Positions 1 through 8,807 of a DNA stretch of 64,000 nucleotides are shown piece after piece. The translations under genes and the position numbers were made by a program. Positions within the stretch are counted from its first letter, which is position 1; each line of letters opens with the position of its first letter. The notes beneath the pieces are model-generated. The model saw only the letters and a list, made by a program, of their open reading frames with translations, was not told the origin of the DNA and did not search any database. The stretch is from Streptomyces sp. cg36 (lineage in GTDB: Bacteria; Actinomycetota; Actinomycetes; Streptomycetales; Streptomycetaceae): NCBI RefSeq assembly GCF_041080675.1, contig NZ_CP163520.1, positions 2,294,001 through 2,358,000 on the forward strand, in the 5' to 3' direction.

Positions 1-687
1 GACGAGCACGCGCGCGAGCTTGCCGGTGGTGGTGGTCTTGCCGGTGCCGTTCACACCGACGACCATCACGACGCCGGGGGTCTGCTCGCCGCCCTCGGTG
101 TTGACCGTGCGGTCGAATTCGGGGCCGAGGATCGCGACGAGCTCCTCGCGCAGCAGGGCGCGCAGCTCGGCGGGGGTGCGGGTGCCGAGCACCCGGACGC
201 GCTCGCGCAGCCGCTCGACCAGCTCCTGGGTGGGGGCGACGCCGACGTCCGCGGTGAGCAGGGTGTCCTCGATCTCCTCCCAGGTGTCCTCGTCGAGGTT
301 GTCGCGGGAGAGCAGGGTGAGCAGGCCCTTGCCCAGTGAGTTCTGCGAGCGGGCGAGCCGGGCGCGCAGCCGTACGAGGCGGCCCGCGGTGGGCTCGGGC
401 GTCTCGATCTCCGGCGCGGGCGGAGCCTCGGGAAGCGCCTCCTCGATGACGACCGGGCCGGCCGGGGCCTCGGGGAGGGCGACCTCCTCGATCGTGCGGC
501 GTTGCTCCTCGGCCGTCTCCGCGGCGTCTTCGCCGATCTGAGGCTCGGCGGGCGGGGCAGTGATGGTCGGCGTGGACGACGGGGTGGGGGGCGGCAGCTG
601 CTTCTTCTTGCGGCTGCTGACCACGAGCCCGCTGATCGCGCCGACCGCGACCAGGGCGATGACTACAGCAAGGATCACGAATTCCAT
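1..687 (-). CDS. ftsY: Signal recognition particle receptor FtsY (5' part; gene runs off the window)
   Basis: FtsY is the SRP receptor GTPase that delivers ribosome-nascent chain complexes to the membrane. The start ATG is at 687; 229 codons are visible and the gene continues beyond position 1. The protein opens with a hydrophobic segment (about residues 3-23) followed by a lysine cluster, then an acidic and Pro/Glu-rich A region (about 30-110). It continues with the helical N domain and ends just after the GTPase P-loop, where GVNGTGKTTTTGKLA is readable. The N-terminal membrane anchor is the usual actinobacterial arrangement. The gene is divergent from the NCS1 permease across roughly 190 bp. 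The C-terminal G domain is missing only because the window ends. Confidence 0.95.
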   Translation of the reverse strand, partial: MEFVILAVVIALVAVGAISGLVVSSRKKKQLPPPTPSSTPTITAPPAEPQIGEDAAETAEEQRRTIEEVALPEAPAGPVVIEEALPEAPPAPEIETPEPTAGRLVRLRARLARSQNSLGKGLLTLLSRDNLDEDTWEEIEDTLLTADVGVAPTQELVERLRERVRVLGTRTPAELRALLREELVAILGPEFDRTVNTEGGEQTPGVVMVVGVNGTGKTTTTGKLARVLV

Positions 688-876
688 AACCACCCCAGTA
701 TCAGTCATGGGCCGTCGGCGGGCCCCGGTCGTGTCTTCCCATGAAGATCAAAGGGAATTATGGGGCAATCGTCGTATTAAGTTACGATGGAGGGGGAGGC
801 GTCAACGCGCGTAGAGTCCCCGAAGATGACCCCCACCGACTCCCGCCAGAGTCGAGCGAGAGGCAACAAGCACCTC

Positions 877-2328
877 ATGAGCACCACTTCCCAGTCCGAA
901 GGCGCACTGGAAACCCGTGGCCTCGAGCCCGTCCCCGACAGCGAGCGCACCGCCAGAACCAGGGAGCTCTTCCCCACCTGGGTGGCCGCCAACATCAGTG
1001 TGCTGCTGCTCACGATGGGCGCCAGCCTGGTCGTGACGTACAAGCTGAACTTCTGGCAGGCGATCGTCGTCGCGATCGCCGCCCCGGTCGTCAGCTACGG
1101 GCTGGTCGGGCTCATATCCATCGCGGGCAAGCGCGGTGGCGCGCCCGGCATGGCGCTCTCGCGCGCGGTCTTCGGCCAGCGCGGCAATCTGCTGCCCGGC
1201 TCGCTGATCTGGGTCGCCCGCTGGGGCTGGGAGACGATCAACGCGGTCACCGGCGCCTACGCCATGCTGACCGTCCTGGACATCGTCTTCGGCGTGAAGA
1301 GCAACACCTTCCTGATCATCGTGACGCTGCTGCTCTTCGTGGTGACGACGTTCGCGATCTCGGGCCTCGGCATCAACGTCGTGCAGAAGTGCAACAAGTA
1401 CGCGACCTACCTCTTCGGCGCGTTCTCCGTGCTCGTGCTCGTCTATCTGGCGCTGAACACCGACTGGAGCGAGGTCTTCGACCGCCCGGCCGGAAAGATG
1501 TCGCTGATGGTCGCGGGCACCGGTCTGATCGCGGCGGGCGGCGTCAGCTGGATCCCGTCCGCCCCGGACTTCACCCGCTACCTGCCGCGCACCGCCTCCT
1601 CCCGGGCGATGGTCGCCAGCTCCGTCGGCGGCGCGGGCATCGTGGTGCTGCCGATGGTCCTGATGGGCGCGGTCATGGCGGTCTCCACCCCGGACCTGGC
1701 CTCGGCGGCCGACCCGGTCTCCTTCCTCGGCGAGATCCTGCCGCTGTGGATCGCGGTGCCGTACCTGCTGATCGCCCTGGTCGGCATGGTGCTGATCAAC
1801 TCGATGTCGATGTACTCGGCGGGCTTCACCGCGCAGACCCTCGGCTTCAAGATCCCGCGCCACTGGGCCGTCTCGGTGAACGCGGTGATCTCGCTGGCCT
1901 TCGGCGGGGTGCTGATGCTGGTCGCCAAGAGCTTCATGGGCTCCTTCATCGCCTTCCTCTCGCTGCTCGCCGTCGCCTTCTCCGCCTGGGTCGGCGTCTT
2001 CGGCGCGGACATGCTGCGACGCACCGAGTACGACGCGAAGGCGCTGCTCGACACCACGCCCACCAGCGCCTACTGGTACAAGGGCGGCTTCTCCCCCGCC
2101 GCCGTCGCCGCCTGGGCGGCCGGTCTGCTCGCGGGCCTGATGTTCACCACCTCGGACTGGTTCACCGGCCCGCTCGCCGCCAACAACCCGGTCGGCGAGT
2201 ACGGCCTGGGCTGGGTCGCCACCATCGTGGTCTCCGGACTGCTGTACGCGGTGCTGCCCAAGCCCGCCGTCGTGGTCCCGGCCGGGGCGGCCGAGGCCGC
2301 CGAGGAGCCCGCGCCCCTGGCTGTCTGA
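877..2328 (+). CDS. NCS1-family nucleobase/cytosine permease
   Basis: This is a membrane permease of the nucleobase:cation symporter-1 family, which imports purines, cytosine, allantoin or thiamine-pyrimidine-like substrates with H+ or Na+. About twelve hydrophobic segments span the protein, which has 483 residues from the ATG at 877. Family hallmarks include the TWVAANIS region near the N-terminus and a conserved WIPSAPDFTRY stretch. In-frame ATGs at 787 and 826 would add 30 or 17 residues that look non-homologous, so 877 is preferred, although its GAGAGG is somewhat far upstream. A hairpin follows at 2345. Substrate cannot be assigned from sequence. The gene stands alone and is divergent from ftsY. 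Confidence 0.85.
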   Translation: MSTTSQSEGALETRGLEPVPDSERTARTRELFPTWVAANISVLLLTMGASLVVTYKLNFWQAIVVAIAAPVVSYGLVGLISIAGKRGGAPGMALSRAVFGQRGNLLPGSLIWVARWGWETINAVTGAYAMLTVLDIVFGVKSNTFLIIVTLLLFVVTTFAISGLGINVVQKCNKYATYLFGAFSVLVLVYLALNTDWSEVFDRPAGKMSLMVAGTGLIAAGGVSWIPSAPDFTRYLPRTASSRAMVASSVGGAGIVVLPMVLMGAVMAVSTPDLASAADPVSFLGEILPLWIAVPYLLIALVGMVLINSMSMYSAGFTAQTLGFKIPRHWAVSVNAVISLAFGGVLMLVAKSFMGSFIAFLSLLAVAFSAWVGVFGADMLRRTEYDAKALLDTTPTSAYWYKGGFSPAAVAAWAAGLLAGLMFTTSDWFTGPLAANNPVGEYGLGWVATIVVSGLLYAVLPKPAVVVPAGAAEAAEEPAPLAV

Positions 2329-2344
2329 CGCATCGTCAGCTAAC

Positions 2345-2392
2345 GTCCCCCTCCACCCGGATCCCACCGGATCCAGCCCGGCGGAGGGGGAC
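2345..2392 (+). terminator. Hairpin after the permease that buries the next gene's ribosome binding site
   Basis: The arms GTCCCCCTCC (2345-2354) and GGAGGGGGAC (2383-2392) pair perfectly and are followed by TTTCGC. The loop itself carries two CCGGAT copies. It can act as the terminator of the permease gene, but its 3' arm is also the Shine-Dalgarno sequence of the gene starting at 2399. Confidence 0.7.
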
Positions 2393-2398
2393 TTTCGC

Positions 2399-3370
2399 AT
2401 GCCGTTCACGGTCGTCCGCATGAACCTGGTGGCCCCGCAGGAGCCGCCCGAGGCCCTGTCGGCCCGCTACCGCGCCGCCGTGGAGATGGCCGCGTACGCC
2501 GACGCGCACGGCGTCGACACCATCCAGACCGAGGAGCACCACGGCGCCGAGAACGGCTGGCTGCCCTCGCCCTTCACCTTCGCGGGCGCGGTGTTCGGCG
2601 CGACGAGCCGGATCGCGGTCACCGTCTCGGCGGTCATCGGGCCGCTGCACGACCCACTGCGGCTCGCCGAGGACATCGCGGTGCTCGACCTCGTCGGCGG
2701 CGGCCGGCTGGTCACGGTCGCGGGGATCGGCTACCGGCCCGCGGAGTACGAGCGGGCGGGCGTGGAGTGGGGCCGGCGCGGCCGGATCCAGGACCGGCTC
2801 CTGGAGACGCTGCTGAAGGCGTGGACGGGCGAGCCGTTCGCGTACGAGGGCCGCACGGTGCGGGTCACCCCGCGGCCCTTCACCCAGCCGCATCCCCTGC
2901 TGCTGGTCGGCGGCTCGTCCCGGGCGGCGGCGCGGCGGGCGGCGCGGCTGGGGCTGCCGTTCTTCCCCAGCGCGCACCTGCCGGAGCTGGAGGCGTACTA
3001 CCGCGAGCAGCTGGCCGCCCACGGCACCGAGGGCTGGACGATGATGCCCGGCGAGCGGACGCCCCTGCTGCATCTGAGCGAGGACCCGGACCGGGCCTGG
3101 GCGCTGTACGGGGAGCACTTCCTGCACGAGGCGCGCACCTACGCGTCCTGGCAGTCCAAGGACATCCGCTCGGCGGTGCGGTCGGCGGCCACCACGGTCG
3201 GGGAGCTGCGGGCCGAGGGCGTCTACCGGATCGTGACGCCCGAGGAGTGCGCGGCGCTGGGCGCCGAGAGCCTGGTGCTGCATCCGCTGTGCGGCGGGAT
3301 GCCGGTGGAGGAGGGCTGGCGCAGCCTGCGCCTGTTCACGGACGACGTACTGCCCCGGCTCCATGGGTGA
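2399..3370 (+). CDS. LLM-class flavin-dependent oxidoreductase (bacterial luciferase-like)
   Basis: This 323-aa protein belongs to the luciferase-like monooxygenase superfamily, single-domain TIM-barrel enzymes that use FMN or F420. Visible family features are the early TEEHHG motif (about residues 40-45), the VIGPLHDPLRLAEDIAVLD segment (about 80-98) and the LVGGSSRAAARRAARLG segment near residue 170. The start ATG has GGAGGGGG about 7-10 nt upstream, inside a hairpin arm. The gene is convergent with glcP and its stop codon lies within a bidirectional terminator hairpin. The substrate is unknown. F420 use is possible because a cofC gene is present at 26.7 kb, but that is inference. Confidence 0.85.
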   Translation: MPFTVVRMNLVAPQEPPEALSARYRAAVEMAAYADAHGVDTIQTEEHHGAENGWLPSPFTFAGAVFGATSRIAVTVSAVIGPLHDPLRLAEDIAVLDLVGGGRLVTVAGIGYRPAEYERAGVEWGRRGRIQDRLLETLLKAWTGEPFAYEGRTVRVTPRPFTQPHPLLLVGGSSRAAARRAARLGLPFFPSAHLPELEAYYREQLAAHGTEGWTMMPGERTPLLHLSEDPDRAWALYGEHFLHEARTYASWQSKDIRSAVRSAATTVGELRAEGVYRIVTPEECAALGAESLVLHPLCGGMPVEEGWRSLRLFTDDVLPRLHG

Positions 3371-3383
3371 GCCGGGGCAGTAC
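3347..3383. terminator. Bidirectional terminator overlapping a stop codon
   Basis: Arms GTACTGCCCCGGCTC (3347-3361) and GAGCCGGGGCAGTAC (3369-3383) form a perfect 15-bp stem with a 7-nt loop. The TGA of the LLM gene (3368-3370) sits at the loop/3' arm junction. The convergent glcP gene ends at 3412. Confidence 0.75.
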
Positions 3384-3411
3384 GGGTGCCGAGGAGAGGG
3401 GGCAGCGGGGT

Positions 3412-4830
3412 TTAGCCCATCTCCTCCAACGCCTTGCCCTTGGTCTCCTTCACGTACTTCAGTACGAAGGGGATCGAGAGGGCGGCGAAGACCGTGTAGA
3501 TCACATAGGTGACGGAGAGGTTCCAGTCGGCCAGCGACGGGAAGCTCGCGGTGATGGCCCAGTTGGCGATCCACTGGGCGGAGGCGGCGACGCCCAGGGC
3601 CGCCGCGCGGATCCGGTTCGGGAACATCTCACCGAGGAAGACCCAGACCACCACGCCCCAGGAGAGGGCGAAGAAGAGCACGAAGACATGGGCGGCGACC
3701 AGGGCGACCCAGCCCTGGGTGGCCGGGAGCTTGCCGTCGACCAGGTCGTACGAGAAGGCCCACGCCTCCAGCGCGAGACCGACGACCATGCCGACGGAGC
3801 CGATGAGCGCCAGCGGCTTGCGGCCGATCCGGTCGACGAAGATCATCGCGATCACGGTGCCGATGATGTTGATGATCGACGTGGTGAACGAGTAGAAGAA
3901 CGACTCCGTCGGGTCGACGCCGACCGACTGCCACAGCGTGGAGGAGTAGTAGAACGCCACGTTGATGCCGACGAACTGCTGGAAGACCGAGAGGCCGATG
4001 CCGATCCAGACGATCGGCTTGAAGAAGAACGAGCCCCCGAGCAGGTCCTTGAAGGACGACTTGTGCTCGCTCTTCATGGCGTGCTCGATCTCGGCGACGC
4101 GCGCGTCCAGGTCGATGTGGTCGCCCTCGACCTCGCGCAGCACCTCGCGGGCGCGCTCGTCGCGGCCGGCCGAGATCAGGAAGCGGGGCGACTCCGGGAT
4201 GGCGAAGGAGAGCAGACCGTACAGCAGGGCGGGGATGATCATCACGCCGAGCATGACCTGCCACGCCTCCAGGCCCATCAGCTTTCCGCGCTGGTCGCCG
4301 TCGGCGGCGTTGAGGATGCCCCAGTTGACGAGCTGCGAGATGGCGATGCCGATGACGATGGCGGCCTGCTGGAAGGAGCCGAGCCGGCCGCGGTAGGCGG
4401 GCGGGGCGACCTCGGCGATGTAGGCGGGGCCGATGACCGAGGCCATGCCGATGGCGAAGCCGCCGATGATGCGCCAGAACGCCAGGTCCCACAGGGCGAA
4501 CGGGAGCGCGGAGCCGACGGCGCTGATGGTGAAGAGCACGGAGGCGATCTGCATGCAGCGGATGCGGCCGATGCGGTCGGCGATGCGGCCCGCGGTGGCG
4601 GCGCCGATGGCGCAGCCGATCAGTGCGATCGCGATGACCTGGGCGAGCGCCGCGGAGCCGATGTCGTAGCGGCTCCTGATGGCCTCGACGGCACCGTTGA
4701 TGACGGCGCTGTCGTAACCGAAGAGGAAGCCGCCCATCGCTGCCGCCGCCGCGATGAACACGACATGGGCGAGGTGCTCGGGATGTGCCGCGCGGGCTCC
4801 CGAGGCCGGTGGCTGCGTAGTGCTGGTCAC
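3412..4830 (-). CDS. glcP: Glucose permease GlcP (MFS sugar porter)
   Basis: This 472-aa, twelve-helix major facilitator of the sugar-porter family is the H+-coupled glucose transporter of Streptomyces. In S. coelicolor GlcP is the main glucose uptake system and lies beside smc, as here. Sugar-porter signatures are present: the N-terminal FGYDSAVINGA, PESPRFL after helix 6, DRIGRKPLALIG between helices 8 and 9, and KETKGK at the C-terminus. The GTG start at 4830 has AGGAG 5 nt upstream. The upstream region contains a good promoter with several palindromic elements, described separately, which fits sugar-dependent control. Nothing is broken or truncated. Confidence 0.93.
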   Translation of the reverse strand: MTSTTQPPASGARAAHPEHLAHVVFIAAAAAMGGFLFGYDSAVINGAVEAIRSRYDIGSAALAQVIAIALIGCAIGAATAGRIADRIGRIRCMQIASVLFTISAVGSALPFALWDLAFWRIIGGFAIGMASVIGPAYIAEVAPPAYRGRLGSFQQAAIVIGIAISQLVNWGILNAADGDQRGKLMGLEAWQVMLGVMIIPALLYGLLSFAIPESPRFLISAGRDERAREVLREVEGDHIDLDARVAEIEHAMKSEHKSSFKDLLGGSFFFKPIVWIGIGLSVFQQFVGINVAFYYSSTLWQSVGVDPTESFFYSFTTSIINIIGTVIAMIFVDRIGRKPLALIGSVGMVVGLALEAWAFSYDLVDGKLPATQGWVALVAAHVFVLFFALSWGVVVWVFLGEMFPNRIRAAALGVAASAQWIANWAITASFPSLADWNLSVTYVIYTVFAALSIPFVLKYVKETKGKALEEMG

Positions 4831-4874
4831 GTGAACTCCTGGGGCCGCCCGGCAGCGTCGCCGGGCGTTGGGGG

Positions 4875-5021
4875 CACTTCAAGTGGCGCACAACTTCGGG
4901 TCACCCACCACTTGAAGGTAAAAGCAACGTTGCAGAGACTATGCCTTCAAGTTTCGAAGTCAATAGGGGGAGAGATGTGAGTTGAGCGACCCGTATGTGT
5001 CGCGCTTGTTCAAGTCTTGAA
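4875..5021 (-). promoter_or_regulatory. glcP promoter and operator cluster
   Basis: Reading the minus strand, TTGACT (4958-4963) and TAGTCT (4936-4941) are separated by 16 bp and make a vegetative-type promoter. A perfect GCAACGTTGC palindrome (4924-4933), typical of LacI/GalR-family operators, lies just downstream of the -10. CTTGAAG/CTTCAAG elements occur at 4875-4885 (CACTTCAAGTG, odd palindrome), 4908-4918, 4944-4951 (inside the promoter spacer) and 5009-5021 (TTCAAGTCTTGAA, odd palindrome). The cognate regulators are not identified. Confidence 0.65.
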
Positions 5022-5037
5022 GATGAATTAGCGGCGA

Positions 5038-8000
5038 CTAGCGAAGGCGCTGGCTGATGACCTTGGAGACGCCGTCGCCCTGCATGGACACGCCGTACAG
5101 CGCGTCCGCGACCTCCATCGTCCGCTTCTGGTGCGTGATCACGATCAGCTGCGAGGACTCCTGGAGCTCCTGCATGATCCGGATGAGGCGCTGGAGGTTG
5201 GTGTCGTCGAGCGCCGCCTCCACCTCGTCCATCACGTAGAAGGGGCTGGGCCGCGCCTTGAAGATCGACACGAGCAGCGCCACCGCCGTCAGCGACCGCT
5301 CACCGCCCGAGAGCAGCGAGAGCCGCTTGACCTTCTTGCCCGGCGGCCGTGCCTCCACGTCCACACCGGTGGCGAGCATGTCGGAGGGGTCGGTCAGGAT
5401 CAGCCGCCCCTCGCCGCCCGGGAAGAGCCGGGCGAAGACGCCCTCGAACTCCCGGGCCGTGTCCCGGTACGCCTCGGTGAAGACCTGCTCGACCCGCTCG
5501 TCCACCTCCTTCACCACCTGAAGAAGGTCGGCACGCGTCTTCTTCAGGTCCTCCAGCTGCTCCGAGAGGAACTGGTGCCGCTCCTCCAGCGCCGCGAACT
5601 CCTCCAGCGCGAGCGGGTTGACCTTTCCCAGCTGCTGGTACGCCCGTTCGGCTGACCTCAGTCGTTTCTCCTGATCCGCGCGGTCGAAACCCCTCGGCCG
5701 GTTGCGCGGGTGGTCCGGGTCCTCGGGCAGCTCCTCCCCCTCGGCGGCCGGGGACGGCGGCACCGGCTGGTCCGGGCCGTACTCGGCCACCAGAGCGGCC
5801 GGCTCCACCCCCAGCTCCTCCAGCGCCCTCGTCTCCAGCTGCTCGATCCGCATCCGCTTCTCGGCACCGAGCACCTCGCCCCGGTGCACCGAATCCGTCA
5901 GCTTGTCGAGCTCGCCCTTGAGGTCGCGCCCGGCCGTCCGGGCCGCCGCCAGCTCCACCTCGCGCGCGGCCTTCGCGGCCTCGGCGGCGGCCCGCTCCCG
6001 CTCGGCCCGCACGACCGACACCTCGACGTGGGCCAGCAGGGTCCGCGCGCCCGCCGCCACGGCCGCCGCCACCTCGGCCTCGTGGCGCAGCCTGCTGCGG
6101 CGCTCCTGCGCGCGGGCGCGGGCCTCGCGCTCGGCGCGGGCGCCCCGGTCGAGCGCGTCGGCCCGCCCGGCCAGGCCCTTGACCCGCTCCTCGTGCGTAC
6201 GCAGCTGGAGGCGGGCCTCCATCTCGGTCTGGCGGGCGTTGGCGCCGTCGGCGGCGAGCCGGTCGCGCACCGCGGTGTCCGGCTCCTCCTCCACCGGCAT
6301 CTCCTCGGCCACCAGCAGCCGCTCGGTGAGCTCCTCGGCCTCCTCCAGCGCCCTCTCCAGCGCCTCCTGGGCGCGGGCCGCCGCGGCGGCCGTGCGCTCG
6401 GCCTCCCCGGCGGCCCCCCGGGCCTGTCCGGCGAGCCGTCCCAGCTGCTGGGCGACGGCCGACTTCTCGCGCTCGGCCGCCCGGCGCCGCTCCCCCAGCT
6501 CCTCCCCGCGCGCGGCGCACTCGGCGCGCAGCTCGCCCGCGGCCCGCTCGGCCGCGGCCAGTTCCTCGCAGCGCACGGCGAGGTCGGCGAGCTCGGCCGC
6601 CGCCTCGTCCACGGACGCCTGCACCTCCAGCAGGCTCGGCGCCCCGGCGGAGCCGCCCTGCGCGAAGTGCGCGCCCAGCAGATCGCCCTCGGCGGTGACG
6701 GCGGTCAGCGCGGGGTGCGCGTAGACCAGCTCCTCGGCCTCCTCCAGGGTGCCCACGACCACCACACCGCGCAGCAACCGCCGTACGGCGGGCAGCAGTT
6801 CACCGGGACCGCGCACCAGGTCTGCGGCGGCGGGGGGCCCGCCCGGCCGCACCGGCTGCGGCTCCTCCTCCGGCCCCGGCAACCCGCCCACCAGCAGTGC
6901 GGCCCGGCCCCCGTCCTGCTTGCGCAGCAGCCGGATCGCCTCGGCGGCGGTGGCGGGACCCGAGACCGCGACGGCGTCGGCCGCGGCTCCCAGGGCCGCC
7001 GCCACCGCGACCTCGTGGCCGGGCACCACGGTGAGCAGGGCGGCGGCGGGCCCGAGCAGCCCGGTCAGCGTGTCCCGGGCGGCGAGCAGCGCGCCCGTGC
7101 CGTCCTTGCGGCGCAGCCCGAGCGCCAGCGCGTCGTGGCGGGCGGCCACGGCGGCACGTTTCCTCTCGGCGGCCGTCGCCGCCTCCCGGGCCGCGCCCAG
7201 CGCCGACTCGGCCTCGGCGAGCTCGCGCCTGGCCCGCTCATGGGCCTCGCCGAGCTCGTGGTCGTCCGCGTCCAGGCCGTCGACCTCGGCCTTCAGCTGC
7301 TCGTACTCCTCCTGGGCCAGCGCCGCCCGCTCGCCCGCCTCGTCGCGCGCCGACGCCAGCCGGTCGATCTCCGCCTGCGCCGAACCCGCCCTGCTCCGCG
7401 CCGCGTTGACCTGTCCGTGCAGTCGCGCCAGACCCTCGCGCCGGTCCGCGATGGCCCGGGCCACATCCTTCAAACGACGCTCTTCGAGCGCGAGTTCCCG
7501 CTCCAGCTCGGCGCGGTGGGAGGCGGTGTCCTCCAGGGCCCGCTCGGCCGCCTCGCGGGCCGCCTCCAGCTCCGCCTCCTGCTCGCGGATGCGGGCGGCC
7601 TCGCGCTCCATGTCCTCGGGGTCGCGCCCGCGCCGCTCCTCCGGGGGCTGGGCGGTGGCGCTCGTGACCCGGGCGTCGGCGAGCGAGACGGTGCCGCGCA
7701 CCCGCTCGGCCAGCTGCGACAGCTCGTACCAGGTCTGCTGGGCGCTCCCCAGGCGCGGCGCCAGGGCGCGCACCTCCTCCTCCAGTGCGGCCTCGCGCGC
7801 GAGGGCGGCCCGCAGCTCGCTCTCGGCGCCGTCCTTGCGGCGCTTGAGCTCCGCCTCGTCCGCGATCTCGGCGTTCAGCGCCTCGCGCAGCCGGACCAGG
7901 TCGTCGGCGAGCAGGCGCAGCCGGGCGTCGCGCAGATCGGCCTGGATGACGGCGGCCCGGCGGGCGACGGCGGCCTGCCGTCCCAGCGGCTTGAGCTGGC

Positions 8001-8598
8001 GGCGCAGTTCGTCGGTGAGGTCCTGCACGCGCGCGAGGTTGGCCTTCATCGCGTCGAGCTTGCGCAGCGCCTTCTCCTTGCGCTTGCGGTGCTTGAGGAC
8101 GCCCGCGGCCTCCTCGATGAAGGCGCGGCGCCCCATCGGGTCGGCGTGCAGCACCGAGTCGAGCTGGCCCTGCCCGACGATGACGTGCATCTCGCGCCCG
8201 ATGCCGGAGTCGGAGAGCAGCTCCTGGATGTCGAGCAGCCGGCAGGTCTCGCCGTTGATCTGGTACTCGCTGCTGCCGCCCCGGAACATGATCCGGGTGA
8301 TGGTGACTTCGGCGTAGTCGATGGGCAGGGCGCCGTCGGAGTTGTCGATGGTGAGGGAGACCTCGGCGCGGCCCAGCGGCGGGCGGCCGGTCGTCCCGGC
8401 GAAGATGACGTCCTCCATCTTGCCGCCGCGCAGCGACTTGGCGCCCTGCTCGCCCATGACCCAGGACAGCGCGTCCACCACGTTGGACTTGCCCGAGCCG
8501 TTGGGGCCCACCACACAGGTGATGCCGGGCTCGAACTTCAGAGTCGTCGCGGAAGCGAATGATTTGAAACCGCGCAGGGTGAGGGCCTTGAGGTGCAC
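5038..8598 (-). CDS. smc: Chromosome segregation ATPase SMC
   Basis: SMC forms the condensin-like ring that organises and segregates the chromosome with ScpA/ScpB. The 1186-aa length is normal for the family. Visible domains are the Walker A motif GPNGSGKSN (residues 31-39), a first long coiled coil, a hinge at about residues 500-670, a second coiled coil, the ABC signature LLSGGERSL (about 1096) and the Walker B stretch FYVMDEVEAALDD (about 1121). Coiled-coil arms are very rich in Ala, Glu and Arg. The start is GTG at 8598. The gene precedes glcP on the same strand with about 200 bp between, so co-transcription is not required. Confidence 0.97.
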   Translation of the reverse strand: MHLKALTLRGFKSFASATTLKFEPGITCVVGPNGSGKSNVVDALSWVMGEQGAKSLRGGKMEDVIFAGTTGRPPLGRAEVSLTIDNSDGALPIDYAEVTITRIMFRGGSSEYQINGETCRLLDIQELLSDSGIGREMHVIVGQGQLDSVLHADPMGRRAFIEEAAGVLKHRKRKEKALRKLDAMKANLARVQDLTDELRRQLKPLGRQAAVARRAAVIQADLRDARLRLLADDLVRLREALNAEIADEAELKRRKDGAESELRAALAREAALEEEVRALAPRLGSAQQTWYELSQLAERVRGTVSLADARVTSATAQPPEERRGRDPEDMEREAARIREQEAELEAAREAAERALEDTASHRAELERELALEERRLKDVARAIADRREGLARLHGQVNAARSRAGSAQAEIDRLASARDEAGERAALAQEEYEQLKAEVDGLDADDHELGEAHERARRELAEAESALGAAREAATAAERKRAAVAARHDALALGLRRKDGTGALLAARDTLTGLLGPAAALLTVVPGHEVAVAAALGAAADAVAVSGPATAAEAIRLLRKQDGGRAALLVGGLPGPEEEPQPVRPGGPPAAADLVRGPGELLPAVRRLLRGVVVVGTLEEAEELVYAHPALTAVTAEGDLLGAHFAQGGSAGAPSLLEVQASVDEAAAELADLAVRCEELAAAERAAGELRAECAARGEELGERRRAAEREKSAVAQQLGRLAGQARGAAGEAERTAAAAARAQEALERALEEAEELTERLLVAEEMPVEEEPDTAVRDRLAADGANARQTEMEARLQLRTHEERVKGLAGRADALDRGARAEREARARAQERRSRLRHEAEVAAAVAAGARTLLAHVEVSVVRAERERAAAEAAKAAREVELAAARTAGRDLKGELDKLTDSVHRGEVLGAEKRMRIEQLETRALEELGVEPAALVAEYGPDQPVPPSPAAEGEELPEDPDHPRNRPRGFDRADQEKRLRSAERAYQQLGKVNPLALEEFAALEERHQFLSEQLEDLKKTRADLLQVVKEVDERVEQVFTEAYRDTAREFEGVFARLFPGGEGRLILTDPSDMLATGVDVEARPPGKKVKRLSLLSGGERSLTAVALLVSIFKARPSPFYVMDEVEAALDDTNLQRLIRIMQELQESSQLIVITHQKRTMEVADALYGVSMQGDGVSKVISQRLR

Positions 8599-8724
8599 GC
8601 CGTCGGACTCTACTCTGCGGGCCCCGCCCAGCCCCGGGAAGGCGCCGTCGCGGCGGTTTCACCACTGGACACGCAGGGCACATCAGACAAGAAGAAGAGG
8701 TGGCCGACAGGAGTGCCAAGAAAG

Positions 8725-8747
8725 AAGGGACGCCAAAAGCGTCCCTT
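8725..8747 (-). terminator. Terminator of the 72-aa coiled-coil gene
   Basis: AAGGGACGC (8725-8733) and GCGTCCCTT (8739-8747) form a perfect 9-bp stem with a 5-nt loop. It is followed on the minus strand by CTTTCTT. It lies between the small gene's stop and the smc start. Confidence 0.65.
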
Positions 8748-8807
8748 GCATATCTATCTCGGGAGAGTGGATCTCACCTCTGCGCCCACCGGGGGTCCGG
8801 CACAGAA

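Noticed and set aside
5710..8562. Plus-strand frame of 950 codons opposite smc
   Set aside because: Leu/Arg/Gly/His-rich without a domain; it is the antisense of the SMC coiled coil.
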